Origin: Toxonevra muliebris
Lineage: Eukaryota > Arthropoda > Insecta > Diptera > Pallopteridae
Length of the DNA stretch: 64,000 nucleotides
Direction: 5' to 3'
Assembly (NCBI GenBank): GCA_963691655.1
Contig: OY829326.1
Coordinates: 138,092,998 to 138,156,997 of the forward strand
The translations under genes were made by a program, and so were the position numbers. Below the pieces are notes generated by a model that was not told where the DNA came from, searched no databases, and saw nothing but the letters and a program-made list of their open reading frames with translations. Shown in pieces: positions 23,501-33,660 of the stretch (position 1 is the first letter of the stretch; the number at the start of each line of letters is the position of its first letter).

Positions 23501-25129
23501 ACAATGGAGCAAAATTTACTAACGTCGTCTACACCGAAACACGCTTCAAATGCCAGCACACCTTTGCGTAGTATGCAAACGACTGCTTCCAATGCTGCTG
23601 CCGTTGCAGCTGTTTCTGGCGGCAGCGGCTGCTTATCACAACATACTCCTGATATCATTCCAAGGCATAAGCTTTTAACGGAACGAGCGAGCGAGTCAGC
23701 AGCTGTTATCGATTCGCCTGTTACCGCTCTAACGAAAAAGCTCGAAAAGCTGAGCATTGAATCAGATAAACACCAAACAATAAAACAAAGCGGCAGCAAT
23801 AATAGCAATAAAAGCAATAACGTCACGACAAAGGAATCCCAAGCAAAGCAGCAACACCAACAACAACACCCAGCTCATAAGCTCACAGCCGAACCTTTAA
23901 ACGACAGCAACGAAGTCAACAACGAGCTACAGCACGACAACGATTATAGCAACAAGTTTGTAGGTGGTGGAACTAGCAGTGAAGGCGGCTGCAGCGCTAG
24001 CGGTGGTGACGGCGGCGGTGGCGGTGACGCAGTCGAAAACGATAAGAAAAGTGATCGTGCTGCTTCAGGCACAACAACAGCAACAATAGAACAACAACCC
24101 AATACTGTGCAGGCAGGAACTGCCGCAATTAGTAGTGATCTTAGCGACGACGAATACGGTCTCACGACGCAGCAAACGCAGACGGCGACGAAGCGTGTTA
24201 CGAAAACGGCGCTCGATAATATTGCCAAAGCTGGTACAACGCAACAATTCAAATTTGCTGGTGGAAACGGAAAACCAACAACAACAGCGACAACTCCAAC
24301 AAAAACCAACACAAACGGTAGTCCATCGTCTTCAAGCGATTTGCCAGTAACACCAGTGGTATTTTTGCCACCATACACACTAAGTTCTAGTTCTGACAAA
24401 ACAAGCTCAGTACTGAATGCCGCGCCAGGCAAACAAATCGGTGTCATACGTCCCTTACTCGCTATCAACAACACACAAACAATAACTACCAATTATTCAA
24501 ATACCACCACCAACACCAGCTCCACTCACACCACCACCAGCAGCAGCACGAATAATCAACAACTTCAACATATGGAAGCATTGAAGCAGCAAACTACATA
24601 TTCACCACACCACTCCCTACCTACATACACCTCCACCTCTACCAATACCACGTCTCCATATACACCACCAACACCACCGCAACTGACAAGTCGCGAAATT
24701 GAAAAGAATCGTATAAATGAAATGAAGAAAATCGCTTTAACGGATCATGCTGCAGCGGCAATGGCAGCAAACGCTTCCGTGTCCGCCAATGCCAACAATG
24801 CAACAGCATCGGCAACAACATCTAGTCTCTATACCGTGATAAATACAAATTCGTCGTCATCGTCGGGTAAATCGCATACAGTAGCAACTTCTGCTACCAC
24901 ATCCTCGTCTATGTCTATGTCGTCTAGTACTACGTCCGGTTTTAGTGAATTAGATTCAGTTATCGCAGCCAACAATAGCCCCCTCTGGGCATTACGCAAA
25001 AAACGTCAGGCACCCGCTGCTGTTGCTGAAAATACAACTATGGTCTTTAATTTTTCCAATCGCAAAGAGGTCCCAGACTATATTGAAAATGACGGTGTGA
25101 TCTTTCGCAGAAAACGTGAATTGCCCAAG
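20529..25129 (+). CDS. Large internal exon of a Gln/Ser/Thr-rich host gene (exon A)
   Basis: This is a 4601-base exon. It is preceded by a pyrimidine tract and CACAG, and it ends at CCCAAG/GTGAGT. It begins with AT, the last two bases of a split codon, followed by 1533 open codons. No ATG at the 5' end fits this frame, so it is an internal exon and not the protein start. Residue numbers count the first full codon as 1. Poly-Gln runs lie near 20, 130, 350 and 610. An Ala run lies near 100 and another near 295. A His/Gln-rich block is at about 576-600 and an acidic Asp/Glu run at about 690-713. Compact, complex islands are KLRCRYLSLALRES with LRRATSLNNLLD (about 651-690), KRARSVEALL (about 813), PPPDLVKQTLKLFEATANRR (about 891) and the C-terminal DYIENDGVIFRRKRELPK. 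No transmembrane segment, signal peptide or enzyme domain is visible. The islands faintly recall predicted insect supervillin-like N-termini, but this is unverified memory and no symbol is given. Confidence 0.93.
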
Positions 25130-25730
25130 GTGAGTAGTGAAATTACAATAACAACAATAAAGAATTATATTATTATACTACTTATACATTGTAGGTAATA
25201 AGTTCAAGTACAACCCAGTAGGAAATTCTCTGTCATTAAGATGTTATTCTTAACTCTCTGACTACGTTCTTTCTTACTCTCAATTGAAAGTTATAATTAG
25301 CTGTTAGATTTTGGGCAAGGTGAAGTTACCAGGAACTTGTTCTGCTTTTGTGATCAATACCAATGATTGCCAAAATCATTGTTCATTTTTTTTTCGCAAT
25401 TTTGACATTCACTAGGATCTCATGAAGTAGAGCTTCAATTTTATAAAAAATTTGTTATTTAATTAGGCTTTCTAAGCTTACTAGTCTCTTCTATTGAATT
25501 TTTTTTAAGATATAGTTAAGTATCGTTTGATCAATACTTTTACAATGAAACAAATTATGATTCATTGGCTTTTAATTTCAACTTAAATTCGTTTTAACAC
25601 TGAATCACAATTCCAAAGTCAATACATTTAGCAACATATCATTTATATCAAAGATTTGTTGGTGATAGTTTTGAGAATAGATCGTCTTCGAAATACCTAC
25701 AGTTAACCTACAGTTTTTTTTTGATGGTTT
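25130..25730. other. Start of the 37.5-kb intron; possible LINE 5' UTR at its end
   Basis: It opens with GTGAGTAGTG. Without splicing the frame would run only 23 more codons to a stop at about 25198. The remainder, up to the LINE ORF, is AT-rich. The 5' boundary of the LINE could not be found, so part of 25200-25730 may be LINE 5' UTR. Confidence 0.6.
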
Positions 25731-28538
25731 TTGACCAATGCTGACATTGGCGCTAATAATAACTTTAAAACTATGATAAATGTTCTATGCAAACAGCACA
25801 ATGGGCTTAAAGTTGCTCACTTCAATGCTCGAAGCCTCAATGATTTTAAATTAGATTGTGTGAAGTATGCTTTTGAAGACTCCTCAGTTGACGTCATATG
25901 TGTTTCAGAAACGTGGTTTTTAACTGATGTGAAAGATGAGTACCTCAATTTAAAAAATTATAAGCTATATCGCAATGACAGGCTTAATAGAAGAGGCGGG
26001 GGTGTTGCAATCTATTGTAAGTCAAATTTAAGTGTTAATATTTTGAGTAAATCTAGTGGATCAGAGGTGGAGTTCATAAATGCTGAAATTCTTGGTAATA
26101 AAGCTAAAATTTTTTTATCATGTGTGTACAATCCAAATCGTAGTTCCAATATCGACCTGTTATTCACTTCCATTTCTGATTGTGTCATTGACTTTGATCA
26201 CTTTGTTTTATGTGGAGATTTCAATCTGAATCTTCTTTCTAGTGACAGCCATGTGAGAAAATTTACTAGTAGTTTGGATGAAGTTGGTCTCAGTATAGTC
26301 AATACCACCATGCCAACTCGATTCGCAAGCAATGCTTCTCCAAGCTTACTTGATCTCTTTGTGGTTTCGGATGTTTCCTCTGTGCTGTTATTTGATCAAA
26401 TCTCTTTCATCTCTGATCACGATCTAATTTTCTGTACATTGAATATTGATCTTACTCCAATTGTCGCAGAAAACACTTTTACTTACAGAGACTACAAGTC
26501 AATTGATTTCGCGTCACTGCATAATGACTTATCTAACAGAAATTGGTCCGACTGTTGGTTCTTTACCTCAGTTGATGATAAATTAAAATACTTTCTCGAA
26601 AACATTTCTAAACTATATGATAGCCACGTACCCCTACGTGCGTGCCGTATTACAAATAGCACTTGTCCTTGGTTTACGCACTCGGTGAGGCTAGCCTTAA
26701 AGAAGCGTCATAAAAGTTATAATAAATGGAAGAGAAATCCTACAGAACAAAACCGAGAGTATTATAAAAAAGCCAGGAATGAAGCTACATCTACTGTTAA
26801 GCAGTCAAAGAAGATGTTCTTCACATCCAAACTGAATCCTTCATTACCCCCTAAACAATTATGGTCTAATTTAAGGGAAATTGGTGTGCGTAAATTTAAA
26901 TCCGGTGTGTGTGGGATTGATCCCAATGCACTCAATGATTACTTTGTATGCGGTTCTCAATCAAATTCACCCAAGTTCTCGGATCATATGAATACTACCG
27001 AATCTCCTGCTGGGTTCCAGTTTGATGCTGTGTGTGAAACGGATGTGGCTCGCTGCATAAAGAAAATTAGATCGAATGCTATCGGAGAAGATGGTATTGC
27101 TATAAAATTTATAAAACTCATAACACCCTATGTTCTCAGTCCTCTGACACACATTATTAATCACTGCATCACTAGCTCTCGTTTCCCTGAAATTTGGAAA
27201 GTGGCCACAGTTATTCCGATAGCAAAAATATCGATGGCCTCAACACCAGCTGATTTCCGCCCTATTAGTATATTGTCATCTCTATCCAAAGTCTGTGAAT
27301 CACTCATGGCTGAACAGATTTCTAGTAACCTTAGTGAGTCTAGCCTTTTATCACCTCTCCAGTCTGGTTTCCGCTCTGGACACAGTTGCTCCACTGCTGT
27401 TGTAAAAATTCTGGACGATATTAGAACACCATATGATAAGGGTCATCTCACTTTATTATGCCTCTTAGATTTCTCTAAAGCATTTGATAGCGTTAGTCAC
27501 TCTCTGCTTTGCAGAAAGTTGAAACAATGCTTTGGATTCTCAGATACTGCGGTACGGTTGATGGAAAGCTATTTAGAAGGTAGATCTCAAAGAGTAAAGA
27601 TTGGTAATGCTTATTCGATGTACAAGACAGTAAACAGAGGTGTGCCTCAAGGCTCTGTTCTTGGTCCGCTTCTTTTTACTATGTTTTTAAATGATATTTT
27701 TGCTGTTTGTCGTCATATCTCCATGCATGCTTATGCTGATGACCTCCAGATATACTTATCTAGACCTATAGGTCTTGTTGAGGATTTATGTGCACGAGTA
27801 AATGAAGATTTATGTACAATTAGCAAGTGGGCCAGTGATAACATGCTCAAATTAAATCCAATTAAATCATTTGTTCTGCCTATCTCGCAAGCGTCTTACT
27901 TACACACCGATATTCCCCCCATTGTTCTCAATGGAATCGAGCTGAAGTTCGTTAATAAGGTCAGGAGCCTTGGATTTATTATTAATTCATATCTTTCGTG
28001 TGATGATCAAATTAACTCTGTGGTGAGTAAAGCGTACGTGGTCCTGCGAAATCTTAGGATGGCTGCTGCATTTGTACCGTGTGAAACTAAACGTAAACTA
28101 GTGTTGCAACTACTAGTGCCTATAATTACCTACTCGGAAGTTGTTTATAGTAAACTTGACTCAAGGTCTTCACACAAACTTCTCGTTGCATTTAACAATG
28201 CTGCTCGCTACATATATGGTGTAAAAAAGTTCGAACATATCTCGGTTTATAGTAAGAAAATTCTTGGTCTTGATCTCTTCGGATACCTTGATGTCAGGAA
28301 CTGTATCTTTTTGCATAGGCTCATTTATACACAGAGCCCCAATTATTTGTATGAAAAGCTTCAATTCTGTAAATCAAGCAGAAGTATAAACCTTCAAATC
28401 CATAGCCATAACTTTAGAAATTCAAGTAGGCTATTTTTTGTTAGCGCTATAAGGTTATGGAATTCATTGCCATCTAACATTAAGACAGTTTCTAATTTCA
28501 AAAACTTTAAGCATTTAGTTCTTCAACATTTTTCCTAG
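25731..28538 (+). CDS. LINE (non-LTR retrotransposon) ORF2: AP endonuclease + reverse transcriptase
   Basis: This is a single open frame of 935 codons with no stop or frameshift. The first ATG is at 25773; the frame upstream is closed by TGA at 25722. The endonuclease is N-terminal, with VAHFNARSL, VICVSETWF, RGGGVAIY, VYNPNR, CGDFNLN and ISDHDLIF in the usual order, so the metal-binding and catalytic positions are present. The reverse transcriptase follows, with DFRPISILSSLSKV, LLDFSKAFDSV, GVPQGSVLGPLL and MHAYADDLQIYLS, keeping both catalytic Asp motifs. The C-terminal domain ends with RLWNSLPSNIKTVS, a phrase common in CR1/L2/Daphne-like LINEs; no RNase H is visible. It nicks DNA and copies its RNA at the target. 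It lies in sense orientation within the host intron. No ORF1 was found. Clade assignment is tentative. Confidence 0.92.
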   Translation: MTNADIGANNNFKTMINVLCKQHNGLKVAHFNARSLNDFKLDCVKYAFEDSSVDVICVSETWFLTDVKDEYLNLKNYKLYRNDRLNRRGGGVAIYCKSNLSVNILSKSSGSEVEFINAEILGNKAKIFLSCVYNPNRSSNIDLLFTSISDCVIDFDHFVLCGDFNLNLLSSDSHVRKFTSSLDEVGLSIVNTTMPTRFASNASPSLLDLFVVSDVSSVLLFDQISFISDHDLIFCTLNIDLTPIVAENTFTYRDYKSIDFASLHNDLSNRNWSDCWFFTSVDDKLKYFLENISKLYDSHVPLRACRITNSTCPWFTHSVRLALKKRHKSYNKWKRNPTEQNREYYKKARNEATSTVKQSKKMFFTSKLNPSLPPKQLWSNLREIGVRKFKSGVCGIDPNALNDYFVCGSQSNSPKFSDHMNTTESPAGFQFDAVCETDVARCIKKIRSNAIGEDGIAIKFIKLITPYVLSPLTHIINHCITSSRFPEIWKVATVIPIAKISMASTPADFRPISILSSLSKVCESLMAEQISSNLSESSLLSPLQSGFRSGHSCSTAVVKILDDIRTPYDKGHLTLLCLLDFSKAFDSVSHSLLCRKLKQCFGFSDTAVRLMESYLEGRSQRVKIGNAYSMYKTVNRGVPQGSVLGPLLFTMFLNDIFAVCRHISMHAYADDLQIYLSRPIGLVEDLCARVNEDLCTISKWASDNMLKLNPIKSFVLPISQASYLHTDIPPIVLNGIELKFVNKVRSLGFIINSYLSCDDQINSVVSKAYVVLRNLRMAAAFVPCETKRKLVLQLLVPIITYSEVVYSKLDSRSSHKLLVAFNNAARYIYGVKKFEHISVYSKKILGLDLFGYLDVRNCIFLHRLIYTQSPNYLYEKLQFCKSSRSINLQIHSHNFRNSSRLFFVSAIRLWNSLPSNIKTVSNFKNFKHLVLQHFS

Positions 28539-28817
28539 TCTATTTCTCTCTCTCTTTCTCTCTTTTTCTTCTTTTAATTACTTTATTTCTTCATTTGTTC
28601 CTTTCCTCTAGATCACTTTTAACCCTATTTAATCTTAATATTAATTTGTTATTAAATTCATCATCTTATTCGACATTTACCTTATATTAAGCAATTTGTT
28701 GTTAATAACTTTACTAAATATGTTGTTATATTATAATAATAATTTGCGCATGTAAAAGATCATGTCTTAGATGCGAATACTCTCTAAATAATAAAATAAT
28801 AATAATAATAATAATAA
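25731..28817 (+). mobile_element. LINE insertion with (AAT)n tail
   Basis: The ORF is followed by a roughly 250-base 3' UTR and a simple tail of AATAAT repeats (28786-28817), a common way for CR1/L2 and jockey-superfamily LINEs to end. No poly(A) tail is present. I looked for a target duplication of the bases after the tail (CCAGCTACTGACAC) upstream and found none. The element may be 5'-truncated or flanked by an untraceable short duplication. Confidence 0.85.
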
Positions 28818-29541
28818 CCAGCTACTGACACTCTTCATTTTACGGAACTTGTAACATTAGCCTTTGAGTATAATCATTCATATTTTCTCATATTACATAG
28901 TTCTAATACTATTGGAAATTACTGTTTCTCTCTCTCTCTCTCTTGAAGACATCAATGTCACTTCCGCATGGGTTACCATAGTTTATCGGCACACACACGC
29001 ACACATATCTCTTTATCTTTACGTACAAATTTGTTTATAGAAAAAAAAAACATAAAAATTACAACAGTTAAAAAACAAAGCCAAGACCTTTAAGATTATT
29101 TTGTTTTTATTTTATTATTGCGTTGCTATTGAAAGAGTTAAAATTTTGAGGCTTCTTTGTTTTTGCGTGCACTTCCCGGAACTTGTAATAATATAATTTA
29201 TGTATATTCACTCATCCAGCTTACCCCAAAAATATTATAATAATATTTACTTTATTTGGGTATTTATGAAAATTGTGTGTATGCATGATTAATATTATCG
29301 TCAATTTGAATATATTGTTTATTTATAAATTCCTTTATGAATAAACAATCCCTACGGAATATTTCTCTTTTCCCCCTCTCACTCTGGTTTATTTTTTTTT
29401 TTTTTCTTCATTTTTCTTTTGGAAATAAATTAAATTATGCGATAAATATTTTATCAATAAGTAGGTATGTGTTGTATTATTTTTTTTATATTCCGAGTGA
29501 GGCATTTGTTAAACATACATTTTCAACACATTTATCTTTTT
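28818..29541. other. Intron sequence up to the assembly gap
   Basis: AT-rich, with CT (28926-28942) and CA (28990-29003) dinucleotide runs. No gene. Confidence 0.6.
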
Positions 29542-29741
29542 NNNNNNNNNNNNNNNNNNNNNNNNNNNNNNNNNNNNNNNNNNNNNNNNNNNNNNNNNNN
29601 NNNNNNNNNNNNNNNNNNNNNNNNNNNNNNNNNNNNNNNNNNNNNNNNNNNNNNNNNNNNNNNNNNNNNNNNNNNNNNNNNNNNNNNNNNNNNNNNNNNN
29701 NNNNNNNNNNNNNNNNNNNNNNNNNNNNNNNNNNNNNNNNN
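29542..29741. other. Assembly gap of 200 N
   Basis: Exactly 200 N. The round number suggests a placeholder length and not a measured one. Sequence to its right begins directly inside a long inverted repeat arm. Confidence 0.98.
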
Positions 29742-31502
29742 GGTGACAACAGCAGAACAACAAATTTACCAAGGCAACAACAGCAGGGCATTGTTGTTGC
29801 GGCCATAATGGCCGACCACTCTGAATGTAAAAATCAGCTGACAAAAGCAGTAGTACAACACGGCAATGAGAATACATCTTTGTTGTTGCGGCCATTATGG
29901 CGGTAAAAAAAAAAAGTAAACAAACAATTAAACGTAAACAAACTTTTGACAACCAGCGTTCCTCACCACGAAAAAGCTATGGCGATATAAAAAAGATGAA
30001 AAAGAATGAGATGCTGGTAATACCACCTTATATTAATTCACCTTGTTCCCATATTTATCTAGTCTTTTGCTAGTTCTAATATTCTCGAAGTATGGACAGC
30101 GGATTTTTGAAAATAAATAATGAAGGAAGGAATATGCCATGATATAAATCCGAATAAAATGAAAAAGAAAAATATAAAATTTCTTCTTATCTGTAGTAAA
30201 TGGTGGGATCCCCTTCCTGTAGAATAATTCAAGATTTAAGACTGATAAAATTAAGAAAGCATTACTTGCGCTTTATTCCTGCATAAGAGCTATTAGAAAT
30301 AAATGGGATCTACATGAAAACTACTTTACTAGCTTTATAAAGCATTAGTCAATCCAAAAAGGTAGTTTGTTGGACATCATTCGAAAATAATATTAATTCT
30401 AAAGAATTGAGTAAGGTGTAGAAAATGACGTGCCAATTGGTTACAAGAGCACTCAGAACTATACCTATCAACGACTTAGGAACCATGCTTCATATAACTT
30501 TTTTCTTTAGATATTGCAGGCAACGGATGACAGAAAATATAGCCGTAAAGTTCCAAGTACCACGCCTTGCGTTTTTTAATAGAATAGTATGGGAAATATT
30601 AGAACAGTCGTTGATGTTTTTTCGGGAGCTTTTTAAGACTTCAGAGCTGTTTTGCAATATAGTAGCATTTTTTGTAGAACTAAAACTTCAGCTTGAAATA
30701 CACTATAGTGACTTTAGGAAGGTGAAAATTCTCATTTATTTATATATGATACTTATGTATCTATTGGCAATGTAGTCGGAGTGGTTGGTAAAGGTGCCGT
30801 GAGGTAACTCCAAGTGGCATAATTCCAAATTTTGAATGTGGAATTATGACCGTTTTAAGGTCACAAACCTAAGAAAATAAGAATATAGTTCTTAGAAATT
30901 TTTTCCAATTATTGTTGACAAAAAACTAGTTTTGATGTGTTATTCATTGATTTAAATTTATGAAACTAAAGCAAGTATTGGAGATCGCGGCATAACCCCA
31001 ACTAAAAGTTACGCCCCTTTTTGAAGCGATCATAATACCAAATGAAAAAGTTGGAATTATCCGCAGAAAAAAAAGTCGTAATCCCAAATTCAAAATTTGT
31101 AATTATGTCCCTTGGAATTATTTCCAGGTACCGTTGGTAGGCATTTTTTCAACTAAAAATATCAACCAATTCAACCTAACGTACCACAGTCAATTGTTGT
31201 TGGATAGGCAAATCCATTGTTCTTGCAAGGGTGACTTTATATAAGGTGAAGTTTACAGCATTTCATTCTTCTTCTTTCATTGTGGTCGATACCATTTTGA
31301 CAGCACACCACATTGTTTACTTTTCATTGTATGTTTACCTTTTTTCTCCATCTTGACATTGCCGCCATTATGGCCGCAACAACAAAGATGTGTTGTTATT
31401 GTTTTGCTGATTTTGACATTTTATGGTATCCGACGCAACAACAAAGATGTGTTTGTTTGTTTGTTTCTGCCAAGGTGAAATTGTTGAAATCTTGTTATCA
31501 CC
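29742..31502. mobile_element. Long-inverted-repeat element next to the gap
   Basis: The left arm (29742-about 29957) and right arm (about 31292-31502) are inverted copies. GGTGACAACAG at 29742 mirrors CTTGTTATCACC ending at 31502. The phrase CATCTTTGTTGTTGCGGCCA then TTATGGCGG (29873-29902) has its exact reverse complement at about 31364-31393, and GTAAACA words follow on both inner sides. The motif TTGTTGTTGCGGCCATAATG occurs twice in the left arm, so the arms themselves contain direct repeats. The left terminus is hidden by the gap. The interior encodes nothing I recognise; the 116-residue frame at 30425-30775 matches no transposase. Confidence 0.7.
30791..31132. mobile_element. Nested MITE-like element with ~55-base inverted ends
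   Basis: The left end (GGTGCCGTGAGG..., then CATAATTCCAAATTTTGAAT) and right end (reverse complement GGTACCTGGAAA..., then CATAATTACAAATTTTGAAT) pair over about 55 bases with scattered mismatches. GTTGGTA occurs immediately outside on both sides (30784-30790 and 31133-31139), giving a 7-base target duplication, or 8 bases with one mismatch, as in hAT-type transposition. At about 340 bases and non-coding, it sits inside the long-inverted-repeat element and is the younger insertion. Confidence 0.75.
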
Positions 31503-33182
31503 TTTTATATAATTTCACCATGGGTTTGCTAAGTAAAATCACCTCTCCTTTCCTCTCTCTCTCTCTTTCGAAAATAATATCAATTCTCATCAACGGACTT
31601 TGTTTACATACATATGTACATATCTATAAATAATATTCTTTTCTTTTGTTTTCTTTCTCTCTCTCTCTCTCTCTGTCTTCACTCGAATTGAAAGTTCAAC
31701 TTTAGAGTTATTCCTACTCATGGTTTATAAATACCAATATAATCAACCAGCCAGCCGACCAAAGCCAATACTCTATTAATATCCACTGTTATTTTTCAAA
31801 AACTTTTAACGATCAATCTTTTCTTCTTCTTCATTCTTTTTCTCCTCTCTCTTTTTTACTGCTTGAACGCGACTTCTTGCCTGTCAATTTCACAAATTTC
31901 ATATACTTATATTTTTTTTTCTTCGTTTGTAACCATAATTCCAGATATAAACCACAATACACAGGCAGACAGACCAACAGACAGATATCGTATAGATACT
32001 TTTTGTTTTTGTTCTTTGCATATATCCATACGAATTCTACTTGCTTGCATGTATGTATGTAAAACTAAAAAGGCCTGTTCAGAAAAATATTCATGGCACT
32101 ATTTTTGAGTGCGTTCGTTGTTTCGTTTGTTGTTCACAAGTACAAAACTGAACGAGTTTACGGCTTTCAAGGTGTATCTACTAGTTGTTATGTATGTTTT
32201 TTTTCTTCCACTGTTCTTCCACCATAATTAAATTTAAGTAAAAAAAAAATACATAAGCTTTTTCTGTTATATATGCGCCATAAAGGAAAAAAAGAAAAAA
32301 AAAAACAGAAAAAATCTGAACTCGTTAAGAATGTGACTTTTTTCAGCTTTTTCAAAGAAACAAGTTTCTATGTACCAATATGTAGTGTCAACGTTTAAGT
32401 CTTTTTGTGAAAATTAACAAACTACTTAAATATTTTTTAACACTAAATTATGAAGGAAAAAAAATATACCAACAACAATAACTACATCTAGGTAGAAGAT
32501 GAAGTATGTTGTGTAGTAGAAAGGAAGGTATCCCACATTTATTTAAACAACAACTTGCCTTGCCTGTTTGAATTGTTTTTGTTGTGTTGTGTTAAGTGCA
32601 GCGAGCAATTTAACTTTGTAGTTATAGTTGAAGTATTTTCTCAGGCTTCAAATAACTAAGCGCATATGTATGTAAGTATTCTTGAATTCTTCAGTTTTTC
32701 TACACTTTATTTTCAACTTGAACTTCACAGTAAAACAAAATACGAAATTTTTCTTTTTCCATTCATTGCCTTTGGTTTTTCTTCTAATAATAATTAGCTT
32801 GAGAATCTTTGCGAAATAATTGTACATAACAAATATTAACAATAACAACAACAACATCACAGAAAGCTTAAAGTAAAATTTTAATATTAATTTCACTTGA
32901 AATTTAAGCCTTTTGTAAATACTCATCTTACTATGTATTTTACTCTACTCTAAAGCTGAGTGTGGGAAGAGGAATAGAAAATACCTAGTAAAAATATGTT
33001 TTCATATACAAGACCCCAGTCGAAAATTGCCATAGTCCCTCAACAATGTTATCGGTGTTCTAATATTTTCTGTCAATGCGGAATGAAGTGAAAAGAAAAC
33101 AGTTTCTTATTGGCGCGAAAAACATTCTACCAACGTTTTTTTTTTGTCATCTGGCGCGAAAGCTTATTGTGCTGAATAATAA
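31503..33182. other. Intron sequence with CT-rich runs
   Basis: CT dinucleotide runs lie at about 31553-31568 and 31657-31674, and A-rich runs around 32240-32310. Frames at 31313-31633 and 31863-32108 are low-complexity or overlap repeats. No gene was supported. Confidence 0.5.
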
Positions 33183-33657
33183 CACTGTACAACAGCAAAA
33201 TAGTATCTGAGTTCTGGCCCAGTTTTTCTGGAGTATTTTTGGCCGCTGATCACGAATCTGTAAAAATTGTTTTCGGGTTAGGACGGGTGTGTTGTATATT
33301 CGTGAGTTTTTATTTTTTGAAAATTATTTTTCTATTTATTTTTTACTTTTCTAAACGAAATATGCAATTTTAGGAGTTTTAGATGGAAAAAAAAAACTTT
33401 TTCATAAAATATTAATTGTTCGTGGTTTGAAAATTTGTTTTTCTGTTTGTTTGCTTTTTTACACGAAATATGCAATTTTATAAGTTTTCCATGAAAATCT
33501 TTTTTTTTCAAAAAACGAAGATTTATGATTGTACACGAAATTTCACCTGAGCCAAAAAGTTTTTTTTACAAACTTGTGATCAGCTGCTAAAAATACTTAA
33601 AAAAAAAATTGGACCACAACTCAGATACTGTTTTAAAGTCTCATTTGATGTACAGTG
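33183..33657. mobile_element. MITE-like element with CACTG ends and TAA duplication
   Basis: The ends are inverted. CACTGTACA then GTATCTGAGTT, AGTATTTTTGG and GCTGATCAC on the left are matched by the reverse complement of the right end. Pairing extends over roughly 85 bases with indels. TAA flanks both sides (33180-33182 and 33658-33660). CACTG termini with a 3-base duplication fit the CMC/CACTA group; a TAA duplication alone would also fit PIF/Harbinger. Two copies of ACACGAAATATGCAATTTTA-like sequence lie inside (about 33352 and 33460). Non-coding, 475 bases. Confidence 0.75.
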
Positions 33658-33660
33658 TAA

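Noticed and set aside
20762..24821. Many frames on the opposite strand and in other frames of the large exon
   Set aside because: They are shadows of CAG/CAA/GCT-type repeats read as Leu, Val, Cys, Arg or Ser runs; only the frame of 20531 spans the whole exon between good splice sites.
25130..25198. Read-through of exon A to a stop near 25198
   Set aside because: A consensus GTGAGT donor precedes it, the added residues are Ile/Thr low-complexity, and exon B fits the phase. A minor short isoform is not excluded.
28786..28817. Host polyadenylation signals (AATAAA)
   Set aside because: They belong to the AATAAT tail of the LINE and to general AT-richness; no host 3' end is indicated because the frame continues into exon B.
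29337..29952. Open frames of 106-189 codons on both strands
   Set aside because: They run through the 200-N gap; the unknown bases keep them open artificially.
30425..30775. 116-residue frame inside the long-inverted-repeat element, possible transposase
   Set aside because: No catalytic or DNA-binding motif is recognisable and the composition is that of random AT-rich DNA.
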